Assembly: GCF_003443875.1 (NCBI RefSeq)
Contig: NZ_CP027482.1
Span: 3,100,001-3,164,000, forward strand
Reading direction: 5' to 3'
DNA length: 64,000 bases
Origin: Aeromicrobium sp. A1-2
GTDB lineage: Bacteria; Actinomycetota; Actinomycetes; Propionibacteriales; Nocardioidaceae
Of this stretch, positions 23,930 to 34,148 are shown one piece after another. Positions within the stretch are counted from its first letter, which is position 1, and each line of letters opens with the position of its first letter. Under the pieces are notes generated by a model that saw only the letters and a list, made by a program, of their open reading frames with translations, made no database searches and was not told the origin of the DNA. The translations under genes were made by a program, and so were the position numbers.

Positions 23930-24673
23930 TCAGGCTACCTTCGCCCTCGTAGCGGCGACGCTCTCGGTCGACATCCGCCACCACATGAACACCGCGAACA
24001 GACCGAAGACCCACCACTGCAGGGCGTACGCCAGGTTGCGCAGACCCACGGTCCACGACACGTCGCCCGGCTTCGGGACCGGAACCAGCTCGAGCCCGCC
24101 GGACACTGGTGTCGTGGTGCTGATGGCGTAGCCGGAGAACAGGTCGTAGGGCAGCTCGTTGGTCAGGGCCGGGATCCGCACCGAGCCGATCTCGCGTCGA
24201 TCCGGGTCGTACGCTGCACCTCCTGCCTCGCCGGGCTGAAGGACCGCGTCGATGCTGATCCGGCCGGGCGGCACCTCGGGCAGGCTCGTCGGCGCCGGCG
24301 CCCAACCGCGCACGACCAGCAGGGCGTGATCGCCCTCGACGAGGAATGGCGCCAGCAACCACGCGCCGGTGCGGCCGCCCTGCTTCTTGTCCGTGACCCA
24401 CACCTGGTCGGATGTCGGGGCAAACGTGCCCTCGGCGGTCACCGGTCGACTGTTGAGCCTGGCCTCGAACGGCTCGTCCGGCCCCCAGAGGCCGGCCAGT
24501 GCGACGCGAGGCACCTCCTGTTTGTCGGCGCGCTCATGTCCCTGACGGGAGTCGTACACCCCGAGCTGCCACAGCCCCATGAAGACGCAGAAGGCCAGGG
24601 CGACCACGGCGAACAGATGCAGACCGAGCAGGCCCGGACTCACCCACAGCCGCGCGGTCGAGCTGCGCGTCAC
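23930..24673 (-). CDS. SURF1-family protein (cytochrome oxidase assembly)
   Basis: A 247-residue protein with helices at both ends: [22 protein letters not shown] and [23 protein letters not shown]1 signatures are visible: [12 protein letters not shown] near the first helix, [21 protein letters not shown] and [12 protein letters not shown]. The family helps insert haem a3 into aa3-type cytochrome c oxidase. It overlaps glyA by 4 bp (ATGA), so the two are translationally coupled, an arrangement that seems to reflect packing rather than shared pathway. Confidence 0.9.
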   Translation of the reverse strand: MTRSSTARLWVSPGLLGLHLFAVVALAFCVFMGLWQLGVYDSRQGHERADKQEVPRVALAGLWGPDEPFEARLNSRPVTAEGTFAPTSDQVWVTDKKQGGRTGAWLLAPFLVEGDHALLVVRGWAPAPTSLPEVPPGRISIDAVLQPGEAGGAAYDPDRREIGSVRIPALTNELPYDLFSGYAISTTTPVSGGLELVPVPKPGDVSWTVGLRNLAYALQWWVFGLFAVFMWWRMSTESVAATRAKVA

Positions 24674-25947
24674 GCCGTGAAGGGTGTGATGTCCGGGTAG
24701 AGCGGGAAACGCTCGGCCAGCACCGTCACACGCTTGCGCAGACCCTCGAGGTCGACATCGCCGGGCAGCAGTGCTGCGGCGATGATGTCGGCCACCTCGG
24801 TGAACTCCGCGGCGCCGAATCCGCGGGTCGCCAACGCCGGCGTGCCGATGCGCAACCCCGAGGTCACCATCGGCGGGCGCGGATCGTTGGGGACCGCATT
24901 GCGGTTGACCGTGATGCCGGCCTCGTGCAGCAGGTCCTCGGCCTGCTGGCCGTTCAGAGCGGACTCACGCAGGTCCACCAGCACGAGGTGGACGTCCGTA
25001 CCGCCGGTCAGCACGTTGATGCCGGCGGCGCGGGTGTCCTCGGCCATCAGGCGGGCGGCGAGAATCTGCGCGCCTTCGATCGTGCGCTGCTGGCGCTCGG
25101 TGAACTCCGGCTCGAGCGCCATCTTGAACGCCACGGCCTTGGCCGCGATGACGTGCTCGAGCGGTCCGCCCTGCTGACCAGGGAAGACGGCCGAACGCAT
25201 CTTCTTGGCGACGTCCTCATCGTTGGTGAGGATCGCACCGCCACGCGGACCACCCAGGGTCTTGTGCGTCGTGGTCGTGACGATGTGTGCGTGCGGCAGC
25301 GGGCTGGGGTGCAGACCCGCGGCGACCAGACCGGCGAAGTGCGCCATGTCGACCCACAGCTTGGCGCCGACCTCGTCGGCGATCTCACGGAACAGCGCGA
25401 AGTCGAGCTGGCGCGGGTAGGCCGACCAGCCGGCGATGATCACGGTGGGCTGGTGCTCGTGCGCCAGTGCACGGACCTCGTCCATGTCGACCAGGCCGGT
25501 CTCGGGGACCACGTGATACGCGATCGGGCGGTAGAGCTTGCCGGAGAAGTTGAGCTTCATGCCGTGGGTCAGGTGCCCACCGTTGGCCAGGTCAAGACCG
25601 AGGATCGTGTCGCCGACTGTGGCAATCGCGTGCAGCGCGGCGGCGTTGGCGGTCGCGCCCGAGTGGGGCTGGACATTGGCATAGCCCGCGTCGAACAGCT
25701 GCTTCAGGCGATCGATCGCGATCGTCTCGACCTGGTCGACGAACTCGCAGCCGCCGTAGTAGCGCTTGCCGGGGTATCCCTCGGCGTACTTGTTCGTCAG
25801 GACGCTGCCCTGAGCCTCGAGCGACGCGACGGGTGCGAAGTTCTCCGAGGCGATCATCTCGAGCGTCGACTGCTGACGGTGCAGCTCAGCGTCGAGGAGC
25901 GCTGCGATGTCAGGGTCGAACTCGGACAGGTGCTGGTTGTGGCTCAT
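24670..25947 (-). CDS. glyA: Serine hydroxymethyltransferase
   Basis: A 425-residue PLP enzyme that interconverts serine and glycine while charging tetrahydrofolate. The PLP lysine is Lys229 in [14 protein letters not shown]. Other markers are [39 protein letters not shown], and [17 protein letters not shown] with the PLP-binding Asp200. Length is standard. TACCCT lies six bases before the ATG and no ribosome site is seen, so the message is probably leaderless. No riboswitch-like structure is apparent upstream. SURF1 and DUF3817 follow. Confidence 0.96.
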   Translation of the reverse strand: MSHNQHLSEFDPDIAALLDAELHRQQSTLEMIASENFAPVASLEAQGSVLTNKYAEGYPGKRYYGGCEFVDQVETIAIDRLKQLFDAGYANVQPHSGATANAAALHAIATVGDTILGLDLANGGHLTHGMKLNFSGKLYRPIAYHVVPETGLVDMDEVRALAHEHQPTVIIAGWSAYPRQLDFALFREIADEVGAKLWVDMAHFAGLVAAGLHPSPLPHAHIVTTTTHKTLGGPRGGAILTNDEDVAKKMRSAVFPGQQGGPLEHVIAAKAVAFKMALEPEFTERQQRTIEGAQILAARLMAEDTRAAGINVLTGGTDVHLVLVDLRESALNGQQAEDLLHEAGITVNRNAVPNDPRPPMVTSGLRIGTPALATRGFGAAEFTEVADIIAAALLPGDVDLEGLRKRVTVLAERFPLYPDITPFTA

Positions 25948-26116
25948 GCGGCAAGGGTATATCGCCGCCGAATCTGCCCGATCGCCTGTCGTCGGTAATC
26001 AAACTGCAACTTTGCGAGACCTTTCCGGACCGCGACGGGCCGGTAACGTGCGAATGGCTCAGTCCAGCATTTGGACAACGCTGCCGTGCACTGCGGCTCG
26101 AACATGTAGGAGAGCA

Positions 26117-27754
26117 ATGAAGAAGTTCCGACGCGGAACCGCGATCGTCGCGGCCACCGCACTCGCAGGTCTCACGCTTGCGGCGTGCGGCTCGGGCAAG
26201 GACAGCGGTGGCGGCGACAGCGGATCCGGCATCATCGTCGGCACGACCGACAAGGTCGTCTCGATCGACCCGGCCGGCGCCTACGACAACGGCTCGCTGA
26301 ACGTCCAGACGCAGGTCTATCAATACCTCCTCAACTTCCCGGCCGGCAGCACGGACCTCACGCCCGACGCGGCTTCCAAGTGCGAGTTCGACGCCGATGA
26401 CGCCACCAAGTACGTCTGCACGATGAAGGACGGGCTCAAGTTCGCCAACGGGAACGATCTCACCGCCTCCGACGTGGTGTTCTCCTTCAAGCGGATCGTC
26501 GCGATCAACGACCCCAACGGTCCTGCCACCCTGCTGGGTGCGATGAAGAGCATCGAAGCCACCGGCGACAGCACTGTGACGTTCACGCTCGCAGCGCCCA
26601 ACGACGTGACCTTCCCGCAGGTCCTGGTGACTTCGGCCGGTCCGATCGTCGACGAGGAGACCTACCCCGCGGACAAGGTCATGGACGATGACGCCGCGGT
26701 CGCGGCCAACGGCTTCTCCGGGCCGTACACGATCTCGAAGTACAGCAAGAACCAGCTCGCCGAGTTCAAGGCCAACCCGGACTACGACGGCACCTACGGC
26801 AAGGCGAAGACCCAGACGGTCACGATGAAGTACTACGCCAAGGCCGAGAACCTCAAGCTCGACATCAAGAACAAGGACATCGATGTCGCCTACCGGTCGC
26901 TCACACCGACCGACATCGCCGATCTCGACAAGACCGACGGGGTCAACGTCGAGGTCGGAGCCGGTGGCGAGCTCCGCTACATCGTGTTCAACCTGAACAA
27001 GATGCCCGGCGACAGCCCCGAGCAGAAGCTCGCGATCCGTAAGGCGGTCGCCTCGTCCGTCAACCGCTCGGAGATCTCGACCGAGGTCTACAAGGGCACC
27101 TACACGCCCGCCTACTCGATGGTGCCGGACGGACAGGCCGGAGCAACGGAGGCGTTCAAGGATGCCTACGGCGACAAGCCGGACAAGGCCGCAGCCGAGA
27201 AGTACCTCAGCGACGCAGGTGTCTCGACCCCGGTGAGCATCAAGCTGCAGTACAACCCGGATCACTACGGGTCGAGCTCGGCCGAGGAGTACGCCGCGGT
27301 CAAGCGTCAGCTTGAAGCGACCGGGCTGTTCAAGGTCGACCTGCAGTCGACCGAGTGGGTGACGTACTCCGAGGAGTACCCCGCGGACACGTATCCCGTG
27401 CACCAGCTCGGGTGGTTCCCGGACTTCCCGGATGCCGACAACTACCTGTCGCCATTCCTGAGCCCGTACAACAAGGACAAGAGCGGCAACTTCACCAACT
27501 CGCACTACAACGACGAGGACACCGCATTCGTGGACACCACGATGTCGAAGCTCCTCGACAGCGAGCGCACCGATGGTGACCAGGCCTCTCGCGAGGCGAC
27601 GCTCGGAGAGATCCAGGCCCGCGTCGCCGACGTGGTTCCCTACCTGCCGCTGCTGACCGGCACGTCCGTGGCCGTGGCAGTGGACGGTGTGGACGGCGTC
27701 AAGGACACCCTTGACGCATCGTTCAAGTTCCGCTTCACCTCGTTGTCGAAGTGA
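26117..27754 (+). CDS. Oligopeptide-type ABC transporter substrate-binding lipoprotein
   Basis: A 545-residue family 5 solute-binding protein (DppA/OppA type). A lipoprotein signal ends in the lipobox LAAC at residues 20-23. The mature protein shows LNVQTQVYQYLLNF, YVCTMKDGLKFANGNDLTASDVVFSFKRI (the family 5 signature) and LRYIVFNLNKMPG. It captures peptides or related solutes outside the membrane for the permeases encoded downstream. GGAGAG precedes the ATG. A strong hairpin follows the stop, which should allow more binding protein than permease. Confidence 0.92.
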   Translation: MKKFRRGTAIVAATALAGLTLAACGSGKDSGGGDSGSGIIVGTTDKVVSIDPAGAYDNGSLNVQTQVYQYLLNFPAGSTDLTPDAASKCEFDADDATKYVCTMKDGLKFANGNDLTASDVVFSFKRIVAINDPNGPATLLGAMKSIEATGDSTVTFTLAAPNDVTFPQVLVTSAGPIVDEETYPADKVMDDDAAVAANGFSGPYTISKYSKNQLAEFKANPDYDGTYGKAKTQTVTMKYYAKAENLKLDIKNKDIDVAYRSLTPTDIADLDKTDGVNVEVGAGGELRYIVFNLNKMPGDSPEQKLAIRKAVASSVNRSEISTEVYKGTYTPAYSMVPDGQAGATEAFKDAYGDKPDKAAAEKYLSDAGVSTPVSIKLQYNPDHYGSSSAEEYAAVKRQLEATGLFKVDLQSTEWVTYSEEYPADTYPVHQLGWFPDFPDADNYLSPFLSPYNKDKSGNFTNSHYNDEDTAFVDTTMSKLLDSERTDGDQASREATLGEIQARVADVVPYLPLLTGTSVAVAVDGVDGVKDTLDASFKFRFTSLSK

Positions 27755-27764
27755 TCCATTGAGG

Positions 27765-27803
27765 AAGGGCGGGTCCGGCTCGTCGCCGGACCCGCCCTTT
27801 CCC
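27765..27803 (+). terminator. Hairpin between binding-protein and permease genes
   Basis: AAGGGCGGGTCCGGC and its exact complement form a 15-bp stem with loop TCGTC, followed by TTTCCCTT. It lies 10 bp after the lipoprotein stop and 50 bp before the first permease, so it likely terminates part of the transcripts and protects the lipoprotein message. Confidence 0.8.
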
Positions 27804-27850
27804 TTCGTACCAGCCGATCAGGCGCTCCGATCCTCACGAAATAGGTATCG

Positions 27851-28936
27851 ATGACCACCGCAGAAGTCCTGGCCCCCACGCCTGGCCCGCCCGAATCGCC
27901 AGCGAAGCGCGGTGCCGGACTCAGTCCGCTCGCCCGCTACCTCCTCGTGCGCGCCGCGCTCCTGGTACCCATGGTCTGGGTGCTCGTCACAATGGTGTTC
28001 CTCCTCATGCGGGTCATCGGTGATCCGATCCAGGCAGCGCTGGGCGGGCGCCTGTCACCCGCGCAGATCGCTGAGCGAAAGGCCGACGCCGGCCTCGACC
28101 GGCCCATCCTGACGCAGTACTGGGAGTACATCTCCGGACTGTTCCGCGGCGACTTCGGCACGACCCTGACCGACAAGCGGCAGGTGTCGACGATCCTGGT
28201 CGAGAACGGCGCCGCGACGCTCGAGCTCGCCTTCTGGTCGCTGATCGTCGCCTTCGCGATCGGTATTCCGCTGGGACGGCTCGCCGCCCGCTACCGAGAC
28301 CGGCTCCCTGACGTCTTGCTGCGACTGTTCGCGATCCTCGTGTACGCCGCGCCGGTCTTCTTCGTCGGGCTGCTGCTGAAGCTGGCCTTCACGCCGTTCG
28401 GCTGGCCGTCGTCAGGTCGCGCCTCGATCGGCACCGAGCTGACCCTGCAGGACGTCAATCCCCACACCAACATCATGATCGTCGACGCGATCCTGTGGGG
28501 CGACCCGGCCATGATCGGAGACGTGCTCAAGCACGCCATGCTCCCGGCCATCGCCCTGGGACTGCTCACGGGTGGCGTATTCCTCCGGCTCGTCCGGGTC
28601 AACCTTCTGCAGACGATGCGCATGGACTACGTCACCGCCGCGCGAGCCCGAGGTGTCAGTGAGCGGCGTGTCCTCAACAAGCACGCCTTCCGCAACGCAC
28701 TGGTCCCGGTCGTCACTGTCATGGGCCTGCAGATCGCCCTGTTGCTCGGTGGCGCGATCCTGACCGAGACGACCTTTGAATGGAAGGGCCTGGGCTACCA
28801 ACTCGCGGAGTACCTCATCAAGCGGGACTTCCTTGCTGTCCAGGGCATCGTCACGCTGATCGCGATCGTGGTCGGTGTGAGCAGCTTCCTGATTGACGTG
28901 ATCGTTGCGTTCGTCGACCCCCGAGTGAGGTTCTGA
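27851..28936 (+). CDS. ABC transporter permease, DppB/OppB type
   Basis: A 361-residue inner-membrane permease with about six helices: LLVRAALLVPMVWVLVTMVFLLMRVIGDP at the start, LELAFWSLIVAFAIGIPLGRLAA, and the cytoplasmic EAA loop YVTAARARGVSERRVLNKHAFRNALVPVVTVMGLQI. The C-terminal ETTFEWKGLGYQLAEYLIKRDFLAVQGI is standard for the B-type permease. The N-terminal 30 residues are a Pro-rich cytoplasmic extension. It is one base away from the fused permease/ATPase gene, its partner. Confidence 0.92.
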   Translation: MTTAEVLAPTPGPPESPAKRGAGLSPLARYLLVRAALLVPMVWVLVTMVFLLMRVIGDPIQAALGGRLSPAQIAERKADAGLDRPILTQYWEYISGLFRGDFGTTLTDKRQVSTILVENGAATLELAFWSLIVAFAIGIPLGRLAARYRDRLPDVLLRLFAILVYAAPVFFVGLLLKLAFTPFGWPSSGRASIGTELTLQDVNPHTNIMIVDAILWGDPAMIGDVLKHAMLPAIALGLLTGGVFLRLVRVNLLQTMRMDYVTAARARGVSERRVLNKHAFRNALVPVVTVMGLQIALLLGGAILTETTFEWKGLGYQLAEYLIKRDFLAVQGIVTLIAIVVGVSSFLIDVIVAFVDPRVRF

Positions 28937-28937
28937 G

Positions 28938-31601
28938 ATGGCCGGCATCACCAAGAAGCTGGTTCCCACGATCGTGCGGCAGAGCCATGGCCTGCAACGG
29001 TTCATGCTGCTGTTCGGCTTCGCGATCATCGCCATCTTCCTGCTCGTCGCGATCTTCGCGCCATGGCTTGCCCCCTACAACTTCAACGCCGATCGCACCG
29101 CAGACGGCGTGGTGTTCGGCAGCCAGCAGGCGCCGTCCGCGGCTCACTGGTTCGGCACGACCGTTGGCGGCACGGATGTGCTGTCACGCGTCATCTTCGG
29201 AACCCGGACCGCGGTTGAGGTCATCGTGCTCGCCGTCCTGCTGTCGGGCGTCATCGGCGTGCCGCTCGGACTGGTGTCGGGATATCTCGGTGGCTGGCTC
29301 GACCGGGCACTCGTCCTGGTCATGGACGCGCTGTATGCGTTTCCGTCGCTCCTGCTCGCCATCGTCGTCGCCATCGTGCTCTCGGGCGGCAGCAGCAGCG
29401 CGTTCGGCGGAATCATGGCTGCGGCCATTTCGATCACCGTGGTGTTCATCCCGCAGTACTTCCGGGTGATTCGCAACGCCACCATCGCCGTCAAGGTCGA
29501 GCCCTATGTCGACTCGGCACGAGTCGTCGGCGTCCGCACACCGCGCATCCTGCGCAAGCACATCTTCTCGAACGTGTCTCAGTCGCTGCCGATCATCGGC
29601 ACTCTCAACGCCTCCGAGGCGATCCTCACCTTGGCCGGTCTGGGATTCCTCGGCTTCGGCATCGAGCCGTCGGCCGCAGCCGAGTGGGGCTACGACCTCA
29701 ACAAGGCCATGCCCGACGCATCATCGGGCATCTGGTGGACCGGTGTGTTCCCCGGTCTGGCGATCGTTCTCATCGTGCTGGGTGCCACGCTCGTCGGCGA
29801 AAGCCTCAACGACATCCTCAACCCGTTGCTGCGCAACCGCGGCACCGACACCACATCGGCCGACGAGGAAGAGATCGCCCACAAGTTCGAAGAGGTCACC
29901 GGCAGTGACGACGCGTCGGTCGAGGTTCGTGCCGAAGCGCCACCCGGTGATCCGAAACGTGTCGTCGCGCTGTCGCTGACCAAACTGGAAGTCACGTTCC
30001 AGACAGACGGTGGGCAGGTGCACGCGGTCAACGGTGTGAGCTTCGATGTCGCACCCGGCGAGGTTGTCGCGGTGGTGGGTGAGTCCGGCTCCGGGAAGTC
30101 GGTCAGCTCGCGGGCGATTCTCGGCCTGCTCCCCCCCAGTGCCGAGGTCGCCGGCTCGGTGCGCCTCGGTCAACGCGAGCTGCTCGGCATGTCCAACGAC
30201 AAGCTCCGTCCGATCCGCGGCGACCAGGTATCGATGGTCTTCCAGGAACCGTCCACCGCCCTGAACCCGGTGTACACCGTCGGGTGGCAGATCATCGAGG
30301 GCCTGCAGGCGCACATCAACGTCTCGAAGAAGGACGCCCGCAAACGGGCGATCGAGCTGCTCGAGCTGGTTGGCATGCCCGATCCCGAGCACCGGGTCGA
30401 CTACTACCCGCACCAGCTCTCGGGTGGTCAGAAGCAGCGAGTCGTCATCGCCATGGCGATCGCCTGCGAGCCTGACGTGATCATCGCCGATGAGCCAACC
30501 ACGGCTCTCGACGTCACGGTCCAGGCTGCGATCCTCGAGCTCTTGCTGTCGCTGCGCGATCGGCTGGGGACTGCCATCGTGCTCATCACCCACAACATGG
30601 GTGTCGTCGCGGACATGGCAGATCGGGTCGTCGTGATGTACCGCGGCAATGTGGTCGAGACTGCGCCGGCACGGCAGCTTTTCGCGTCGCCAAAGCACCC
30701 CTACACGCGGGCGCTGCTCGACGCCGTTCCGCACCTCGGTCGCGAGAACGGTCCGGGGCTCGTGGAAGCCAACGACATCGTTCTCAAGGTGGACGACCTC
30801 GTCGTCGACTTCGCCGGCCGGTTCGGGCAACCGGTTTTTCGCGCCGTCGACCATGTGTCGCTCGAGGTGCGCAAGGGTGAGGTTCTCGGACTGGTCGGTG
30901 AGTCCGGCTCCGGCAAGTCGACCATCGGGCGGACGACGGTGGGTCTGCAGCAGCCCACCTCCGGCACGATCGACGTGTCGGGCAACCGAATCTCCGGGCT
31001 GTCGGATCGGCAGCTGCGGCCGTTCAGGTCGCGGTTCGGGTTCGTGTTCCAGGACCCCGCCTCATCGCTCAATCCGCGGATGTCGATCGGTCAGTGCATC
31101 GCCGAGCCCCTGCACGTACAGACCGACATGACGCAGGCAGAAGTCGACGCCAAGGTGAGGTCGCTGCTCGAGAGCGTCGAGCTGGGCGGTTCCTATTCCG
31201 AACGTTTTCCGCACGAGCTCTCCGGAGGACAACGACAGCGCGTCAGTCTCGCACGGGCGCTGTCGCTCGATCCGGATCTGCTGATCGCCGACGAGCCCAC
31301 CTCCGCGCTCGACGTGTCGGTGCAGGCCAGGGTGCTCGAGCTGTTCACCGAGCTGCAGCATCGACTCCAGTTCGCGTGTCTGTTCATCAGCCACGACCTG
31401 GCTGTCGTGGACACACTTGCAAACCGGGTCGCGGTCATGCAGGACGGCAAGCTCGTCGAGATCGGGCCGCGCGACCAGGTCCTGGGCAATCCACGGGAGG
31501 ACTACACCAAGCGGCTCATCGCGGCCGTTCCGGTGCCCGATCCCGATGAGCAACGGCGAAGGCGCGAGGAGCGCGGTCACCTGCTGACTGACATCTCCTG
31601 A
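28938..31601 (+). CDS. Fused ABC permease (DppC type) and two ATPase domains (DppD-DppF type)
   Basis: An 887-residue protein holding three parts normally separate. Residues 1-300 are the second permease with EAA loop [23 protein letters not shown]. An acidic linker (300-340) follows. ATPase 1 has Walker A GESGSGKS at 381-388, signature LSGGQKQR at 494-501 and Walker B VIIADEP. ATPase 2 has GESGSGKST at 654-662, LSGGQRQR at 761-768 and LLIADEP. Both have the oligopeptide-type C-terminal element ([26 protein letters not shown]). Continuous coding over the junction and intact motifs argue for a real fusion rather than an error. It powers import by the binding protein and permease upstream. Confidence 0.93.
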   Translation: MAGITKKLVPTIVRQSHGLQRFMLLFGFAIIAIFLLVAIFAPWLAPYNFNADRTADGVVFGSQQAPSAAHWFGTTVGGTDVLSRVIFGTRTAVEVIVLAVLLSGVIGVPLGLVSGYLGGWLDRALVLVMDALYAFPSLLLAIVVAIVLSGGSSSAFGGIMAAAISITVVFIPQYFRVIRNATIAVKVEPYVDSARVVGVRTPRILRKHIFSNVSQSLPIIGTLNASEAILTLAGLGFLGFGIEPSAAAEWGYDLNKAMPDASSGIWWTGVFPGLAIVLIVLGATLVGESLNDILNPLLRNRGTDTTSADEEEIAHKFEEVTGSDDASVEVRAEAPPGDPKRVVALSLTKLEVTFQTDGGQVHAVNGVSFDVAPGEVVAVVGESGSGKSVSSRAILGLLPPSAEVAGSVRLGQRELLGMSNDKLRPIRGDQVSMVFQEPSTALNPVYTVGWQIIEGLQAHINVSKKDARKRAIELLELVGMPDPEHRVDYYPHQLSGGQKQRVVIAMAIACEPDVIIADEPTTALDVTVQAAILELLLSLRDRLGTAIVLITHNMGVVADMADRVVVMYRGNVVETAPARQLFASPKHPYTRALLDAVPHLGRENGPGLVEANDIVLKVDDLVVDFAGRFGQPVFRAVDHVSLEVRKGEVLGLVGESGSGKSTIGRTTVGLQQPTSGTIDVSGNRISGLSDRQLRPFRSRFGFVFQDPASSLNPRMSIGQCIAEPLHVQTDMTQAEVDAKVRSLLESVELGGSYSERFPHELSGGQRQRVSLARALSLDPDLLIADEPTSALDVSVQARVLELFTELQHRLQFACLFISHDLAVVDTLANRVAVMQDGKLVEIGPRDQVLGNPREDYTKRLIAAVPVPDPDEQRRRREERGHLLTDIS

Positions 31602-31658
31602 CGTGACCCTGGCCAGTTCAGGTCGTTGGTCCCTCCAGACCAATCTCCTGGAGGATCC

Positions 31659-32603
31659 ATGTCCCGCACGCGACGTTTCACTGCAGCCTTTGCCCTGGTG
31701 GCATCGGGTGCACTGACGGTGTCCTCCATGGCCGCTCCTGCGGGCGCAGCCAAGCCCTCCCCCACGGTCTACAAGGAGTACGTCTCGCTCGGCGACTCCT
31801 GGACGGCCGATGTCGTCATCCTCAACGCGCAGGGTCTTCCCGCCACCGAGTTCGCCCCGATTGACTGTGCCCAGTCCCGCGTCAACTATCCGCGCCTTGT
31901 CGCCGCAGCCCTGAAGGTCAAGACCTTCCGTGACGCATCGTGTGGATCTGCGACGACCCAGCACTTCACCCAGCCGCAAACTGGCCTCCCGATCGGAGGC
32001 ACCAACCCGCCGCAGTTCGATCGTCTGTCCAAGACCACCGATCTCGTGACGGTCGGCATCGGCGGCAACGACGCCGGCGTCGCCTCGGCCGCCATGGGAT
32101 GTCTCAACCTGCTGCCAAATCTCGGCCTTGGCCTGCCGTCGCCCCTCGGTGGCTCCTGCAAGGACAAGCTGACGGCCGGGGGCAAGGACCAGCTGACGAC
32201 TCAGATCCTGGCCGCCGAGCCGAAGGTCGTCGCTGCTCTCAAGGCGATCCACAAGAAGTCCCCGAAGGCGCGCATTCTGGCCGTCAACTACCTGGCCGCC
32301 GTGCCGAAAACCGGCTGCTACCCGTACGTGCAGGCCGACAATGCCGACATCGCCTATCTGTACGTGAAGTTCAACGAGCTCAACGCGATGGTCAAGAGGG
32401 CAGCGAAGAAGGGCGGAGCCGAGCTCGTCGACACCTACACGCCGACCATTGGTCACGACGTCTGCCAGCTGCCGCATGTGCGCTACGTCGAAGGCGTCAT
32501 CCCGTTGTCACTCAACGCTCCGGCGCTGAGCATCCCGCTGCACCCCAACTCCTCCGGAGCTGCCGCTCAGGCGAAGGCAGTCCTCGCACAGATCCAGAAA
32601 TAG
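31659..32603 (+). CDS. Secreted SGNH/GDSL-family hydrolase
   Basis: A 314-residue exported esterase/lipase-like enzyme. The signal peptide runs from SRTRRF through FALVASGALTVSSMAAPAGAA. Block I is YVSLGDSWT with nucleophile Ser47, block III is GIGGNDAG (134-140) with the oxyanion Gly/Asn, and block V is LHPNSSG with catalytic His295. Six cysteines could form disulfides, as in the related Streptomyces lipase. GGAGGA precedes the ATG. Substrate is unknown; lipids or acylated sugars are likely. It follows the ABC cluster but has its own upstream gap. Confidence 0.88.
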   Translation: MSRTRRFTAAFALVASGALTVSSMAAPAGAAKPSPTVYKEYVSLGDSWTADVVILNAQGLPATEFAPIDCAQSRVNYPRLVAAALKVKTFRDASCGSATTQHFTQPQTGLPIGGTNPPQFDRLSKTTDLVTVGIGGNDAGVASAAMGCLNLLPNLGLGLPSPLGGSCKDKLTAGGKDQLTTQILAAEPKVVAALKAIHKKSPKARILAVNYLAAVPKTGCYPYVQADNADIAYLYVKFNELNAMVKRAAKKGGAELVDTYTPTIGHDVCQLPHVRYVEGVIPLSLNAPALSIPLHPNSSGAAAQAKAVLAQIQK

Positions 32604-32674
32604 GTTCATCGGGCGCGCAGGCGCCGGAGGGACACGGTCGGAGGTATGCACCCGGCCGAATCGACCCGGGTCCT

Positions 32675-32696
32675 GGTCGGGTGCCACCACCCGACC
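32675..32696 (+). terminator. Inverted repeat between SGNH hydrolase and DinB genes
   Basis: GGTCGGGTG and CACCCGACC are exact complements around a 4-base loop, 71 bp after the hydrolase stop. No T-run follows. A terminator is likely, with weak support. Confidence 0.45.
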
Positions 32697-32736
32697 CGGA
32701 TCCTGAGCGGCATCGCGGGTCTTGACGCAGACTGGG

Positions 32737-33231
32737 ATGGTGAACACACGTGCCGCTCCGCCGCATGCCCCCGAGCGCCAGACGCTGGAGGCATTTCTGG
32801 ACGTCTACCGCGTCACCGTCGTCCGCAAGGCGACGGGACTCACCGACGCCGACGGAGCACGGCGGCTCCTGCCGTCATTGACCACGGTGTCGGGACTGCT
32901 GCGACATCTCGCCGATAACGAGCGCAGCTGGTTCCGGGAGATCATGGCCGGTGAGGACGATGTGCCCAGCCTCTGGAGCGCCGAGGACCCCGACGCCGAG
33001 TTCCGGGTGACCCAGGACGACACCGTGGCCACGCTGATCGCCGACTACGAGACCGCCTGCGCGGAGTCCCGCGCGACGATCGAGGCGTTCAACCTCGAGG
33101 ACCGGTGCGTCGGGCTCGAGCAGCAGTACACGCTCCGTTGGATTTTGCTCCACATGCTCGAGGAGACGGCCCGGCACGCCGGACACCTCGACATCCTGCG
33201 GGAGCTCCTAGACGGGAAGACCGGCGAATGA
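32737..33231 (+). CDS. DinB-family (DUF664) protein
   Basis: A 164-residue four-helix-bundle protein. It has LEAFLDVYRVTVVRKATGLTDADGARRLLPSLTTVSGLLRHLADNERSWF, with His and Glu in the first metal-ligand region, then YTLRWILLHMLEETARHAGHLDILRELLDG, where the H-X3-E-X2-RHAGH pattern supplies the rest. Members include mycothiol- or bacillithiol-dependent transferases. The ATG at 32737 is preferred; a TTG at 32722 is possible. It overlaps the DUF2236 gene by 4 bp (ATGA). Confidence 0.82.
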   Translation: MVNTRAAPPHAPERQTLEAFLDVYRVTVVRKATGLTDADGARRLLPSLTTVSGLLRHLADNERSWFREIMAGEDDVPSLWSAEDPDAEFRVTQDDTVATLIADYETACAESRATIEAFNLEDRCVGLEQQYTLRWILLHMLEETARHAGHLDILRELLDGKTGE

Positions 33232-34097
33232 CTCCGCTCCAGTCGGTCCGCAAGCGAGCCGGTGACGCGATCTTCGCCAGGGTCGCCGGGGACGAAGGTC
33301 CGGCGCGACGCGACCGGATCCATCTCGCCGAGGGTCCGCGCCGGTTTCCCTCGGGCTCACCCATCCATGTCGTGCATTCGGATGCGTCGATGTTCGTTGG
33401 CGGCATCCGAGCGCTGCTCCTGCAGTCGATGCACCCGCTCGCGATGGCGGCGGTCGACGCGCACTCGGGATTCCGCGGCGACCCGTGGGGCCGGTTGCAA
33501 CGCACCAGCACGTTCCTGGCCGAGACGACCTTCGGGACCGATGAGGACGCCGACGGGGCCATCGCGGTCGTCCGAGCCGTCCACGACCGTGTCCGCGGCA
33601 CGGCTCCCGACGGCCGGCCGTACGTTGCGTCCGACCCACACCTGATCCGCTGGGTCCACGTCGCCGAGATCGACAGCTTCCTGCGCGCGCACGACCGCTA
33701 CGGCGCCCGCCCGCTCGATGCCGCAGGGCGCGACGAGTACGTCTCGCAGACAGCGCACGTGGCCCGCGCGCTGGGCGCTGTCGACGTCCCCGAGACGGTC
33801 GCGGAGCTCGAGCAGGTACTGGCCGACTACCGCCCCGAGCTCGAGGCGACCGACGCCGCCCGACGGGCGGCCCGCTTCATCTTGGTCCAGCCGCCGGTCC
33901 CGCTCACACTGCGAGCGCCGTATGGGCTGCTGTCCGCTGCGGGGGTCGCGATGATGCCCCGCTGGACGCGGTGGCCGCTGCGGCTGCCCTGGCTGCCGAT
34001 CGTCGAGGCCACCGCGGTCCGCGCGAGTGGTGCCTTGATCACCAGCGCGATCCGCTGGGCGATCGGATCGGCGCCACCTATGCCGGATCACGCCTGA
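33228..34097 (+). CDS. DUF2236 (MpaB-like oxygenase) family protein
   Basis: A 289-residue protein with the DUF2236 markers: VVHSDASMFVGGIRALLLQSMHPLAMAAVDAHSGFRGDPWGRLQRTSTFLAETTFGT and DPHLIRWVHVAEIDSFLRAHDRYG. The conserved His and Asp residues of these blocks bind haem in characterised relatives (mycophenolic acid MpaB', latex clearing protein), so an oxygenase role is possible. It starts at the ATGA overlap with the DinB gene, implying coupled translation. The actual substrate is unknown. Confidence 0.85.
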   Translation: MTPLQSVRKRAGDAIFARVAGDEGPARRDRIHLAEGPRRFPSGSPIHVVHSDASMFVGGIRALLLQSMHPLAMAAVDAHSGFRGDPWGRLQRTSTFLAETTFGTDEDADGAIAVVRAVHDRVRGTAPDGRPYVASDPHLIRWVHVAEIDSFLRAHDRYGARPLDAAGRDEYVSQTAHVARALGAVDVPETVAELEQVLADYRPELEATDAARRAARFILVQPPVPLTLRAPYGLLSAAGVAMMPRWTRWPLRLPWLPIVEATAVRASGALITSAIRWAIGSAPPMPDHA

Positions 34098-34148
34098 CCG
34101 TGTGAGCCCCGCACATCGGGGTACGCGGTAGCGAAGGAGTGATTCATC

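Noticed and set aside
25948-26116. Riboswitch upstream of glyA or the ABC lipoprotein
   Set aside because: No conserved glycine or other riboswitch structure is apparent, and glyA looks leaderless.
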